Source: Graphiopsis chlorocephala (Eukaryota > Ascomycota > Dothideomycetes > Cladosporiales > Cladosporiaceae). Taken from it: a stretch of DNA of 64,000 nt. A program made the translations under genes and the position numbers. The notes beneath the pieces are model-generated. The model saw only the letters and a list, made by a program, of their open reading frames with translations, was not told where the DNA came from and made no database searches. Positions 52,691 to 64,000 of this stretch are shown piece after piece. Positions within the stretch are counted from its first letter, which is position 1. Every line of letters starts with the position of its first letter. The stretch is from contig JAIZZJ010000010.1 of the NCBI GenBank assembly GCA_022828445.1, positions 310,001 to 374,000 of the forward strand, given 5' to 3'.

Positions 52691-52823
52691 TGGAATATGT
52701 TGCGCAAAAGAAGATTGCAATCCATGGTTATTGAGCAGATGCTGCAAATCAAGTTTGACGATAAACATGTATGCAAAAGATGACTGAATACTGAATACTA
52801 CTACGATCAAGATATCTATGTGC

Positions 52824-54867
52824 TCAGGTCCTCGACGAGCGCCTGCGCTTCGTCGTTGTCGTGGTTGATGTGGCTTTGCCTTTGAAGTTGCTCGTCACAA
52901 TGATACCACCGGTCGGCTTCTTTGTGCCTTTTACATTATACGTGAACTTGCCGCCTCCTGCGTTGGTCATCAAGATCGGGTTGCCGGTTGCGGCGTTGAC
53001 TAGCTGTATGCTTAGCTTGGCGGTGTCGTCGACGACGTTGGTGTGCGCAGAGACCGCGATAGTGCCACCGCCCTGGGTCGTGGTCGTGTAGCTATCAATC
53101 ACCACGGTGTCGAGACCGTTGGGGTCGCTGGAGACATCGACATTGTCGGTGGAGCTGGTAGCTTCGGAGGCAGATTTGACCGTGAGTGCGAAAGTGTATT
53201 TAACTGGTGCCGTTGGGGTCGGCGCAGATGGAGCTGTGAAAGAGGCTGTTGGCGATCCAGCACCAGTAAGAGTGACGATCGGACCAGCGATCTGGGACCA
53301 GCTGTATGTGAGGTCGTTGGCTGGCAAAGTTGAAGAGTTATCGGCTTTGCCAGAGAGCTTCACGACCACACCTGGGCGAGTGCTGATATCCGGGCCAGCG
53401 TTAGCAGCGAAGCCTGAGAGAGCAGGTGTGGTACCAGTGCCGGTGCCAGCGCCAGCCGTACCACTGGAGGCTGGGGCGGATGAAGTTGGAGTAGTGATTG
53501 CAGTGCAGGTCTTTGCCGAAGGAGCTGTCGCATCTGGGAAGGGATCGAGCTGACCCCAAACATCGCCATGAGCATCAGGTCCGAGGCCGTCGCGAAGGTG
53601 CCCAAAGGTCGTAAAGTCAAGCTTGCCGGGCTGGTGACCGGGCACACCGGGCTCAGGGAAGATCCACTCGGTGACGGGAGCAACGTACTGGCCAGCAGTG
53701 ATCTGACCTCCATTCGTGGCCTTTGTTCCACCAACAGTGGTGACACGATACTCGCGGGCATACTTCGTAAGAGTTGTGGACGACGCACGCCAAGTCCATT
53801 TGTTGCGGACGCCAACTGGTGTAGCGGAACCTACTTCGACCTCAGTGGGAGTGCCTCCGCAAGGGTCAACGTCAATGCGGCTAATGACGACTTTAGCGGC
53901 GGAGTCTGAGAGATAGCCGATAAATCTGCTGTCGGCGGGAGCAACCTCTGCAGGAGACTGGGTGTCGAAGGTGCCGATGATGGCATCCTCCACTCGAATG
54001 TATGTGGGGACGCCTGTGGTCGTAATCTGGACGCTATCGGCGACAATGGAGTAGGCAATGATCTCGCCTTGGTCGCTGATACCAGAGAAGGTGATGTAAT
54101 CACCAACCATGAATGGCGCCATGATCAAAGGATCGGGTGCTTGGAAGATAGTCTGTCCAGCGGGACGCTGGGATGATGGGCATTTAGGGTCGTTGGCTGA
54201 GCGCGGCACACACATAGGGAATCCACTGAAGGCTATAAAGAACCATTAGTCGCCACTTACAATGTATTGGACCTCACGAAGACTCACCAGATACACTTGG
54301 ATTTTGATCGTCGGCTGTAAATTCAGGTTTGGCGGTGTAGCCGGCGGAGTACACAGCATTGGGATCGTTGATGCGTACAACCTGACCACTCTCGAGTGTA
54401 ATCTTGCCATCGAAGCCCAAAGACTTGATGATGCCTCCATTTCCGGCTGCGAGAAGCTGCGAGACCTGCACGAGACCAGCAATTGCGGTGCCGTCGACGT
54501 AATTTCCAAAGACCTATGAACAAATTAGCTTCTAATCTTTGTACGAACTCGCATTCAAACTTACCGAAAGCTCGTATCCGTTGTAACCACCGGCGACAAA
54601 GTCCTTCCACGGCACCCAGGCAGCGGGGAATTGAACCTGGAGATTCTTGGGAATGGTGATTGATAGACCTCCTACGGAGACCTTACCACCAGTGTTATAG
54701 GCGGCTGAATCTGCGGTTGCACTACATGCTGTCAGTGTCGAACATGGATTGAGTATCGGGCGTGCAACAACTTACCCCTCTATCTTTCCATCGAGAGAGA
54801 AAGGAACAACTGCTGCATATATAAAGCAGGGTAAGAGAAGGAACAGGGATACCAGAGAGACAATCAT
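52824..54867 (-). CDS. Secreted Ser/Thr-rich protein with PKD/Ig-like domain
   Basis: Four exons: 54867-54776, 54721-54565, 54513-54288 and 54232-52824, 627 residues. The introns of 54, 51 and 55 bases are GT-AG and in phase. Signal peptide MIVSLVSLFLLLPCFIYA. The first half has two small beta-rich segments (VSVGGLSITIPKNLQVQFPA, then FMVGDYITFSGI) with Cys pairs. A Gly/Thr linker follows, then a PKD/Ig-like domain at about residues 430-525 (ANAGPDISTRPGVVVKLSG and YSWSQIAGPIVTLTG), and a basic C-terminus (TTTTKRRRSSRT). PKD folds usually mediate cell-surface contact. No catalytic motif is seen. The upstream in-frame ATG at 54963 would bury the signal peptide, so I start at 54867. Confidence 0.82.
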
Positions 54868-57345
54868 GACTGGGGTTATTGTGCTGGCAATTGCTTGCTC
54901 AGCTGGTTGAGATGAAAGAAGTGATTGTTGGAATGATAGAGTAAGAAAGGAGAGGTACTTCACAGGGTTGATATACCTTTCGTATGTGTTACATGTCAGG
55001 ACAAGAACAACATCCAGAGCCTAGGCCAACAGCCCTCGTGCTTGCACTGGAACATGAACCAAAGTCTTACCGCCTGACAATGTAGTGATGCAGCGGATGC
55101 CATGTTCAGCTGTAGCAAGACCCAGCTCCAGAAGTCCAGAATAACTATGTCCCCACGGGGCAGGCGAACGGCTCATGGGTTGAGGTACATACAAGCGACG
55201 CCAGACTCAAGCCACAGCACGGCGTGCTATTCCTGGGCAGCGACTGCAAGGCACAAACTGTGATGCCTGTCGCTTTTCCATGGTATGGCCTGTCATAATG
55301 AAGGATACTTGGTCATGTACGCTGCACAAAAGCTGGACAAGCCGTGGGCCAAGTGCGCCTCATGGCATTCCACGTGTCTTGATGATGCCCAGACGGCAGA
55401 ACCAGTGACGGCGAGTGCTTGTCGACAGGTTCTAGGTCAAGATCTGGGAGGCAGTGGAACGTGTATGGCTGACTCTGGCTTTGGAAGTGGCGTTTCCAAG
55501 CAGGCGAAGACTCAAGGGCCAGTCCCTCGCGGCATCGTATAGAGTTGCGAGGCGGCTGCCGTGTTTGGCCTTGGCACCCGGGGATTCGGTACGTTACACT
55601 TTTGGAGACGAAGCCTAGACCACTTGTGCCTTTGACCTCAGCCTTGCATGCCTCGAACATGCCAACTCTGCATGGGCGACGTTCATACCATGGACGTGTT
55701 GGTGCAGATGGTGCTGAATTTAGGGTTGAGTCTGAGTATGTACGCTACTGATGTGACCACCTTTTACAGTCGAACATCTTCTGGTGACTACAGCTACTCG
55801 ACTCACGTGTTCACCATGCCGTACGATGCACGAACATTGGCCTTGGGCCAACATATACATGACAGCCGCTAGATAACGACCTCGTTCTAGCCGCAAGATA
55901 TGCGGGATATGGGCCAGGATTATACAATGCACGGGAAATACTGGATTGATACTCAGACTTGCTCCAGAAGCAGACACGCCAAGACTCCAACAACATGTCT
56001 GGAACAGTGTGGATGGAGGGCTCACCTCTATCCAGACAGGAAACGTTCGGTCGTTCCGCCACGTGCACATGCAGTCTTACAAATGTGGAGGTGGCAGACA
56101 GCTTGGCGGCATATTTGAGTGCCGCAACATTTATGCCGCCTTTGAGCGGTATTGCGAGGGAGTGGAACTCTGATGATCATCCTCCAGCGCCGCGCCTAGA
56201 CGATGTGGAATCTTGAACATGTCTCGACGCGGCTTGAATCGACATCACGGCTGCATCGTCCGCTCCCGCAGAAGTTCAGTAGCTGTGTAAAAGCTAACCT
56301 CGGTCTTGATCAGATCTCCCTTTGAAGTGTCCAATACGAGTATCTTGCTTTTGGCTTAGCGAGAGCAAGTCGGTGCTTGTTCGAGGATGGAAGGTCATGG
56401 GGCTGAGACAGAAGTATCTGCACGTTTGCAGGCTTCTCAGGCGTACCGTCACTGTTTGGCGTCGATCTGTTTGTGGAAAAAGGCATCGCACTAGACTGGT
56501 TCAAATTCGTCGTGAACTGCGCGATTGAAGATACACGTGCTTGGCAAGGCGACCGAAGCCTTCGAGCCAGTGGCCTTGTTGATCCGAAAGGTCTGGAAGC
56601 CTAGCAGCCACTTAGCGAAGGCCAATAAACTCATCTCCAGGTCATACTTCTCGTCGGAAGCTTTCAACGCTCGCCATGCGGGTTCTTCAGATAACTCATC
56701 TAAACGGATAGATAGAAGTGTGAATCAGAAGCACAGATGAGTGATTCATACATTCGGTGATCGGCAACCAGCATTCTTCTAACAAGCAGCACAAGTCATA
56801 TGGCTCGTGATAACAGACAGCACGTAGGGTAGCCCGAGAAATCCATAATTTGGCCCGTGGAGGCCACATGGAAGATCATCCGAGTTCTGCTCAAACGAGC
56901 TCAAATTTATGTTGTTATCTAGCCCATGGATCTTTTGTTAAGGACGCCTCTTCTCTCAATCCAAAGACGAGGCAAAAGAGATATCAATGAGCATAAGATC
57001 AACTATGCTGTTGACGGGAAAGGCCTTGGCTGGCCAACACTGTGATGTGGACATTATAGAAGATCGAGAGGTATGGTTTCCACGAAGCGAGTGATTTGCG
57101 AGAATGGAGTGATGTCAGTCTTGCGGTCGGACAAGATCAATTATGTGAGTTTGTAAATGGTTAGCCGTGTGCTACAAGAATCCCACTTGGAGTACGCCGC
57201 GGAACGACTTCCGAAAGCGCAACGACCCCTTCTACTACTCCACCAACAGCAGCGTGTCCTAAACAATCGTGAGCTTCCTGTCGCATACCGCCAGCACCAC
57301 CTTTGCAAAACACAATACAACCGCCTCCTGGCGACGGCCGTCAAC
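54868..57345. other. Long intergenic region without a recognised gene
   Basis: About 2.48 kb, the longest ordinary gap in the window. Short frames on both strands (for instance 56310-56504 minus) lack motifs. It includes the promoters of the PKD-like and Erv25 genes. Confidence 0.5.
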
Positions 57346-58128
57346 ATGCTCTTCGCACTCGAGCTCCTTTTCGCCTTGCTCCTGCCCCTCGTTACAGCCC
57401 TTAAATTCGACATTCAAGCCCACCCTGGCCACGAGTCGGCGAGCAAAGAGCGATGCATTAGGAACTTTGTTGCAAAGGACCAGCTGGTTGTTGTGACTGC
57501 GACAGTCAGCGGAAGCAGGGGTGATGGACAGACGCTGAACATGCACGTAAGTGAACACCAGCAAGAGTGCAGACGGGAAAAGAGGATAGGAAAGGGCAAG
57601 AAGATGCAGCTATGGGCGAGCTATCTGCTCCACTAGAGAGTTGAACATTATTCAAATGGAATCTGACATCTTTTACTCCAGATCAAGGATGCCGTAGGAA
57701 ACGACTACGGCCGCCCTCGCGATGTTGTCGGCGAGTCACGACACGCTTTCCACGCCCACGAAGACAGCGCCTTCGACGTCTGTTTCGAGAACATCCTGAC
57801 CGCAACCCACGCAATCGCCGATCCCTACCGCAACATCGAGCTCGACATCGACATTGGCGCGGACGCAAAGGACTGGAATGCCATCCAGGCCGGCGAGAAG
57901 CTGAAGCCCGTGGAGGCGGAGCTCAAGAGAGTCAGCGAGGTCGCTTCTGAGATTGTTGCTGAGCTGGACTACTTGAGGGGACGCGAGATCAGGCTGAGAG
58001 ATACCAACGAGAGCACAAATGAGCGTGTCAAGTGGTTTGCTATTGGCACCATGGGAATGCTCATGGCACTGGGCGCATGGCAGATTGTCTACCTCAGGGC
58101 GTACTTCAGGTCCAAGCACCTTATCTAG
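57346..58128 (+). CDS. ERV25: p24-family COPII cargo receptor Erv25
   Basis: Two exons: 57346-57546 and 57682-58128, 215 residues. The intron is 135 bases, GTAAGT to CTCCAG. A signal peptide (LLFALLLPLVTA) precedes a GOLD domain with KERCIRNFVAKDQLVVVTATVSG, IKDAVGNDYG and FDVCFENI; the two Cys form the family disulphide. A coiled coil (about 140-175) and one helix (FAIGTMGMLMALGAWQIVYL) lead to the short tail RAYFRSKHLI. The KERCIRNF and NMHIKDAVGN text is specific to Erv25 (p24 beta/delta). It cycles between ER and Golgi in COPI/COPII vesicles with Emp24. Note that here the intron precedes IKD, within NMH|IKD. Confidence 0.94.
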
Positions 58129-58875
58129 GATTCTTGACAATGTACACTTTGAAGAATAAATGAGTTTAAATCCTCTGGTCACAGCCGCGATACTCCTTTG
58201 ACCCGTTTTGTCGACCCAAGTTCGCATTACCTGGAGAGAATTGGGTTGAACCACGCGTACCATAAATTTTACCCTTCAAACTGGACGAAACTACCACTGT
58301 CAAACGACGGAGCTTACTATGCATGATTTGAGGTACCCCAATCATACTCAGCTGCTCGTCAACTACAACTCCAGGCAAGACGAATTATCTCATTAGCCAC
58401 AACTTGATGTCCCTAGCAGGCCACGAGGTATCTGAGGTGGCGAGTACTGGTTAGGTCAGAATGCGTTGCGGCAAGGTCGTATAGGCAACCTTTCGTCTGG
58501 CTACGGTGGGTTCATCGTAGCTTCCGCACACCAATTTGCCTTGTAAGGAAACTGCAAAGAATTCCGGAGCAAGTGCAGTTGCAACTGCTCGATCGACTCT
58601 TACTAATATCCAAGACCACGTTTCCTCCTCTTCATACACTCCCACGCCTCGCAAAAAATTCTCAGCGCCGCGTTCGCGCGTGCCAGATCTTTTTATACCC
58701 AGCTATCTCCAAGCAGCACGCCCTACACTGCCATCCACACTGGCACGAGGATCTTTGCCCGCCGATCGGTCCTTCGCACGTACTGCACGCTCATGGGAGA
58801 CTCGCTCTATCGCAGGCCATAAGTCGCTCATTCCGCCTCTCCATTGCCAGACTGCCAGCAAGCGACCATTTCACC
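58129..58875. other. Intergenic region
   Basis: About 750 bases upstream of a low-complexity gene. Nothing is recognised apart from a pyrimidine-rich stretch near 58620-58650. Confidence 0.4.
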
Positions 58876-60156
58876 ATGGGTTCGTCTGTCTCCCACGAGG
58901 AACCTTCTCTTATGTATGAAGAAAATGGCCGGACTTGGAAAAGTCGTGGCAAACAGGCAGTGCGGGGCCGTTCAAACGGTGAGCCTGTCATGGCAGATGT
59001 GTAGGAGCATACGAACGAGGAACAGGCTCGTCTCGAATGGCCACTGCCAGAGCTTATTGCTATCGCCGCGCACGATGGTCAAGATGAGGTGGACGCAGTC
59101 GAGACTGATGGTGCATCGAACGTTGGGATCTACTGTGATCAAGGACTTGATCTCAAAAACCCTACCATATCCACCAAGATTCCAAAAACGCCTATCAACA
59201 GACTGAGATCACCATCCAGCAGCAAACCAACAACACCTTACACCAGCACACCAGCAACACCTCACATCAGCAGACCAGGCACTCCTCCGGCAGACAGACC
59301 CGAAACCCGTGGCCACCTACCAAACAAACCATCCACCTCAAGGCCAAGAACACAAGAAGACCTACCAACCTCTCCTCCGGCCATCAAAGCAACCAAGCAG
59401 CCCCTCCTAGGCTATCCCAAATCAGAAGCTCTCGGCACCCAAGTCCTATTCGCCAAACCAAGTCAACCAGCCTCCCTCACTCATCCCGCCCCAAAACCAA
59501 GAGCACCACGCCACTTCAAATCAACCCCTCAACTCGCCCCAGCAAAAAAACCCACCAACCCACCCCAACCAGCAACCTGGCCCACCACACAAAGCCACGC
59601 AAGCTCCATCGGCAAACCATACACCTGGCCTCGCCGCGGCAGAAAAACCTACAACCCATCCCGCAGGTCCTCCACCACCGCCGCCACAACACCTATCAAA
59701 CGACCCACCACCCCACGCAGCATTTGCGTCCACTCTGACCTCTCCCTGCACTGGGACCGCCGCACGCTCATCCAGCGCTACACGCGCTACCGCTGCAAAT
59801 GTAACCCGCACGAGCTTCGCACGCAGCGCTCGGCGGCGAGTTTCCGCTGGGTCGACGGCGAGCCGCTGACGACGTACGCGCACGCGCCGGAGAAAGCGGA
59901 GTGGTGCTATTGCTCTGGCGGCGACGGGCACGTCGTGCGGACGGAGCCTGAAGATATGGCGGGATTTGTTGCGCTGGCGGAGGCGGGGAGGGTGGTGCGG
60001 CTGAGTGAGCGGCAGAGAGAGGAGTTGGAGGTTGTGGAGTGGGGGGAGACGGAGAAGGCGTTGAGGAAGCAGAAGGAGTTTCCTGGGCTGAGGCAGAGGG
60101 CGAGGAAGTGGGTCCTTTGTATTTTGTGGCGGGAAGGAAACGAGAAGGGGTCGTGA
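58876..60156 (+). CDS. Low-complexity protein of unknown function
   Basis: I model two exons: 58876-58978 and 59051-60156, 402 residues. The intron (58979-59050) is 72 bases from GTGAGC to GCCAG and removes an in-frame TAG at 59002. Both flanks are in the same frame. The start MGSSVSHEEPSL has MGxxxS, a possible N-myristoylation site. The middle is Pro/Thr/Lys-rich with irregular TPxTP and RPxT repeats. The end (about 275-402) is a compact Arg-rich, Cys-containing region (RCKCNPHEL and EWCYCSGGDG) which could bind a metal. The family is unknown. The second Cys-containing half probably is the functional part. The start and intron are uncertain. Confidence 0.5.
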
Positions 60157-60544
60157 GGATTGCGAGGGGTCTCCTGGTAGAATGGTGTATCGTGTGGGTG
60201 TTGCTGTTTGCTGGGGTGGTTTCCCTAGTGCTTCGAGGCTCGATATTTCATTCATAGCGAAGGAACCTAACATTAATTACTGGAATATGAGACGCGTATG
60301 TGCGAACGTGAACTCGTGCGATTCCTGGCATGCCTACCTCACGTAAGAGCACAATTCTGTCATCGGTTCCAAGTCCTAGAGCAACTTCCAAGCTTTCAAC
60401 GACAAGCTAGCACGGTCCAAGTGATATGTAAGTGAACGGATAAAGACCTTAGGTGGCCCAAAATATCACAAGTCAAGAAACCCTCAATATATACAAACAC
60501 GTTATGAACTTACAAGACGTTCCTTTCCCCAACATATAACTTTC
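60157..60544. other. Convergent intergenic spacer
   Basis: About 390 bases between two 3' ends. No gene. Confidence 0.5.
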
Positions 60545-61584
60545 TCAAGCACGATCGTAATGCCTCAACTCCGGCATGAAACCCATTCCCTTTCCAGCAT
60601 TCGCATCGTCCGCCTTCGTCTCCACGCCCTCACCCTCCAGCACACCGCCCGCACTACGCGACTTGACATGCGACCTCAGACGCGCCAGGATCTCGCTGTT
60701 CTTCCATCGCTGCGGCACAGGCCTGTACGCCGGCTTGAAACGGCCGGCCGTCTGCGCCCACTCCCCCGAGTACGCCTTGTCCTGCCTGAAGACCTCGTCA
60801 AACGATTCCTTGCCAGCAGTATTGGCGACGCCGTGAGGCGTTCCGGCGTCTGCAGGCGCAGTGCCTTGGGCTTCGGGCGCGGCGAGATCGGGGCCTGCAC
60901 CTTCGGCGTACGCGACGGAAGTCGGCGTGGGCTCTTGCGTGGCCCAGTAGTAGATGTCCCAGTCGTTCTCGTCGAGGAAAGCGTCGAATTGCTGCAGTTG
61001 GGCGGGCGCCATGGAGCCGAGGTGGGCGTCGGCGAAAGTGGACAGCAGCAGGTCGCTCTCTAGCGTCCCGCGCTTTCGGCATTGGTCTGTGGGAGGAATC
61101 GAATCAGTCAGCGCTCAGGTACTGGTGCTTCTGGCAGCGACATACAAGTAAGGCGAGCGCGCATGGTGGCCGCGTCCTCGCCGGTGCGGCGGATGGGCTC
61201 GACCTTGAACGTTCCGCCCTCGATTTCACCTACATCGAGCTCGGCGTTGACGCCGCTCTCCGGAGCGCCCTTCTGGGTGCCGCCGGTCATGCGCTCGGTG
61301 TTCTCGGGCACGGAGTCTTTGGGGTTGAAGTCGGGGTCGGCCCTGGTGAGCAACTCTGGCGGCGCGCTGTCCTTGCCGACGCTGGGCATCTCGTTGGCGA
61401 TGGTCGAGTTTGTGTTTGTGAGGTGAGGGTTCAGCGGCTTCTCGTTCTGGATCTTGCGGTACTCCTCGGCCGTGTCGTTGGCGCGGTGGTTGGTGTCATT
61501 GAAGCGGGCGGTAGAGGTGGTGAACTGGCGGAAGCTGCGCACAGCCATGCGGCTGGTACGGAGAGCAATGCGAGGAGCAGACAT
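60545..61584 (-). CDS. SDH5: Succinate dehydrogenase assembly factor 2 (SDHAF2/Sdh5)
   Basis: Two exons: 61584-61146 and 61086-60545, 326 residues. The 59-base intron runs GTATGT to CACAG and joins LT to YQCRKRGTLESDLLLSTFAD. That run and FLDENDWDIYYWATQ are the conserved core of the factor that attaches FAD to Sdh1 in the mitochondrial matrix. A mitochondrial leader (MSAPRIALRTSRMAVRSFRQF) precedes a long acidic/Pro-rich linker. The core is usual, but this protein is about twice the usual 160 residues: an extra linker before the core and about 130 Ala/Gly-rich residues after it (ending FMPELRHYDRA). The extended tail is common in related fungi, so it is probably real. Confidence 0.94.
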
Positions 61585-62618
61585 GGTTGTATGTGTTTTG
61601 GGTTGTTCAATGGAAAAATCCAATGGTGTGTGGTGTAAGAGTGAATGGAAGAACCGCTGCGGTGGTGGTGTAGTGCGCTTTCGCTCTCAGAGTTCAAGCC
61701 AAAGCTCGATACGGTCGACGTCATGGATCATTCTTAAGAATCGGGTTGTGAAGAACGGATTTATGCGGAGCTCGGTAAAAAGCATACCTATGTATATGCA
61801 CGACCAGTAGCCAGCATGAAGGTACCAACATTGTCTCTAGTTATTAAGGCCATCATGCAAATGGCTCAATGACCTAGCAACCACCATGACCAACCGTCTC
61901 GTCGGCGTCATCCCATCACCAAACTCACAACCACAAGTGAGACAAAAATGTTCAGGGCAAAGCATTACATTGACAATAATAGCTATTTTCTACCCGTTCC
62001 CTATTTCCTCTCCTCTTGAAGAAGAATCCAAAACAAAGCAAAAGACAAGAAAAAAAAAACCAACGCAAGCAAAACAAGCGAGAGGGTCTCAACCCATTCT
62101 CAGCTCCCCAAAAACGCCAGGGACAAATATCCATTTCCCGGATTCCATTCCAGTCCTTCCAGTCGTAAGATGAAAAAGAAAAAAAAAAGAGGGAAAGCCG
62201 CAGCGATCCCATCTCAGGACCACAGGCCCGTTGTAAGTAAACAAAGCAAATGAAAGAGACCAACCACTTCAGACTGCAGGTAGTGCTGTCGAGTCTTCTG
62301 TGGTATGTTTTAGTATGTACAACGCTTTCTTCGCAATCCCGCTGTGGGTACTGTATGGGTTCTTTCTCTTTCTGTAGAAGAGCTTCTCAAGCTCACAACC
62401 AATTTTTATCAGCCACTGGGTCTGATGGCCTGCGGTCATAGTACATGGAGACGACACGATCGAGCTCGTCGCTGCTGACTTGCTTCATCTGAGGTACTCC
62501 AGGGTGGAGTGCAGCGGGATGTGCCACCTGCAAACTTGCTGGAACGCTGCTGTAAGGCGGTGGTGCAGATGGCAATCGACTGACGAGGTCATCCGCTGGC
62601 GAAATCTCGTGGAATTCT
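61585..62618. other. Intergenic region
   Basis: About 1.03 kb between the SDHAF2 start and the end of the Flc-type gene. A purine-rich block near 62020-62060 and 62170-62200 is the only oddity. Confidence 0.45.
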
Positions 62619-64000
62619 CTAGTCGTATCCGGCACCGCGCTGCCACGGACTGGGGCTGGCTCCTTGTTTACGAAAAGACTGGTCGTAAGGGCTTGAGGGT
62701 TGCTGGCCGGCGAATGCGGGTGGCGCGTGGCGTCCATCAGCGTTGTTGCCAGCGGCAGATGAGTGGAGTGGTGATCGGGGCGCGTCCATGTATGATGTAC
62801 GCTGTGAGTATGCCGGAGCATAGGCAGTTTGTTGCTGTTGCTGGGGAACACGCTCGCTGCTCCCGCCCGACCAGGAATCATCGTCGTCCTCGATACGGAC
62901 GCCGCCCTTGCCCTCTCCGCGGGCAGTGGCGCCCAAAGCGTCGAGCTCGGTGTTCAGCTGTGACTGCGACTTGATGAAGCTGCCACGGTCGTCGCGCATG
63001 GGCTGGTAACGAGTGTCGGGATTCTTTGCGCACACGGAAATAATCGACGCGACCAGGACGATAATGATGAGGACCAAAGAGAAAACGGCATTGTAGACGA
63101 AGAAGATAACGCCCATGACTCCGGTGACAAGGCCCTGAAGGAATATGTTAGTTCATACTTGCTGGTCACACAGGCGTGATATAAACTTACCGGCTGGTTG
63201 AAGACCTCAGTGAAGATCAGCAGGAAGATTGTGTTCAGCAAGTTGATCACAGCGATGGAAATGTTGAAGGCGTTCATCTTTTTGTCCATGTAAGGGCGCA
63301 TGACGCACACACCGATCAAGAACAGAGCTTCGATGATGAGGAGTCCGATGGCCTGGACAACGCCTGCTTCCTGGCCGAGACCAACAAACATTCCCTTGAC
63401 GAGGAAGTAGATGAGGACCGGGACGATGAAAAAGTATGCAGTAGCCTTGAACTGCACGTAGAGGAAGCCCCACTTGTTGAGGGAGACCGGGTCGGAGTAG
63501 AGGATGTAAGCAGGGCTCTTGTGCATGGAGATACTCCTGCGCGCGAGGCGAATGACCTTTGCGGATGCCCATGCCAAGATGCCGATCATAGTGAAGACAG
63601 TGAAAACGGCCAAAGCGACAATTGCAGGCGAGTCGCGTTGGGTGAATTGCCAGAAGCAGAGCACGACCATCTGCGGGAAACCGATCAGGATGACACGGAA
63701 CATGATACCCTTCAGAACAGTGTTCCAGCCGTTGCGGAAGTCCTTGAACTTATCGCCCTTCATGCGACCCGCCTTGGTAAGGGCCTCGCAGATGCCCTTG
63801 AAGATGAGTACACCAAGAACAACAAAGAAAACGAAGACCAAGAAGAAGATGTAGCCAGTCATGAAGATGTTAGTCTCTTCGATTCCAGCACGGTATCCAA
63901 CACGGTCGATACCCTTGACAACAATGGTGTTTGAGGAGTCCACATAGCTGGAACCGGCAGCATTTGTTCGAGGCACAAGGGACCTGCGCTGGAAACTCTC
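62619..64000 (-). CDS. Flc/TRP-family channel, 3' part (5' end beyond window)
   Basis: Partial. Exons 64000-63191 and 63134-62619 give the last 441 residues. The 56-base intron is GTAAGT to TTCAG and joins FNQP to GLVTGVMG. At least seven helices are visible: FFLVFVFFVVLGVLIF, IVALAVFTVFTMIGILAWA, AYFFIVPVLIYFLV, AIGLLIIEALFLIGVCV, ISIAVINLLNTIFLLIF and others. The segment MRPYMDKKMNAFNISIAVINLLNT is typical of fungal TRP-like Flc (FAD/Ca2+ related) proteins, which sit in ER, vacuole or plasma membrane and affect calcium and cell-wall integrity. The hydrophilic tail ends SPWQRGAGYD, a family-like end. The N-terminal MD-2-like lumenal part lies outside. Confidence 0.85.

Noticed and set aside
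52154..52810. Minus-strand frame of 218 residues over the amidohydrolase-2 gene
   Set aside because: Fully antisense to a well supported coding sequence.
55285..56740. Cluster of short frames on both strands
   Set aside because: None exceeds about 120 residues and none shows conserved motifs or plausible splicing.
59521..60273. Minus-strand frame of 250 residues, rich in Pro, Leu and Arg
   Set aside because: Antisense to a low-complexity gene. Its composition mirrors that repeat and it has no domain.
62393..62881. Minus-strand frame of 162 residues after the Flc-type gene
   Set aside because: It overlaps the Flc tail in another frame. The tail in the correct frame already ends with a family-like SPWQRGAGYD before a TAG, so I do not add an exon.

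Overview
The window is nuclear DNA of a filamentous ascomycete (Pezizomycotina). The evidence is spliced genes with short GT-AG introns of about 53-135 bases, a Rot1, Flc/TRP-family, Erv25 and SmE gene set, a fungal sphingolipid C9-methyltransferase, an Ato-type acetate transporter, and an AT-rich island whose transposon copies differ mainly by C:G to T:A transitions, as RIP (repeat-induced point mutation) produces. A dothideomycete is my best guess, but the class is inferred from general gene style only.

Layout. 0-12.2 kb: BTB-domain protein, small tetraspan protein, sphingolipid C9-methyltransferase, type-B carboxylesterase and a very large DUF3433-like membrane protein. 12.6-30.9 kb is an accessory zone. 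Live genes there are a secreted GMC oxidoreductase, a SAM methyltransferase, an FAD monooxygenase, a membrane-tethered lectin-like protein and a GPI-anchored cutinase-like esterase. They alternate with clear relics: an MFS transporter with two internal stops, a bacterial-type family-4 glycosyltransferase with several stops and a frameshift, two pieces of a mitochondrial carrier, a terpene cyclase with no start codon and a broken splice donor, and a broken protein of unknown function. It reads like a decaying terpenoid or secondary-metabolite neighbourhood, though no single pathway can be proved from it.

30.97-39.76 kb is a gene-free, extremely AT-rich island. It holds several RIP-degraded copies of one Fot1/pogo-like DNA transposon, and inside one of them sits a well-preserved 1,830-base copy (33420-35249). 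That copy has perfect 42-base terminal inverted repeats, TA target duplications and a transposase frame broken only by two amber codons.

39.8-64 kb is gene-dense housekeeping sequence: Ych1/Ibp1-type rhodanese phosphatase, peroxisomal enoyl-CoA hydratase, Ato-family transporter, a coiled-coil protein, Rot1, 5-formyltetrahydrofolate cyclo-ligase, SmE, a divergent pair of metal-dependent hydrolases, a secreted PKD/Ig-like protein, Erv25, a low-complexity protein, the SDH flavinylation factor SDHAF2/Sdh5, and the 3' part of an Flc-type channel that runs off the window end.

Exon boundaries were placed by eye from splice consensus, reading frame and family similarity. No searches could be run.
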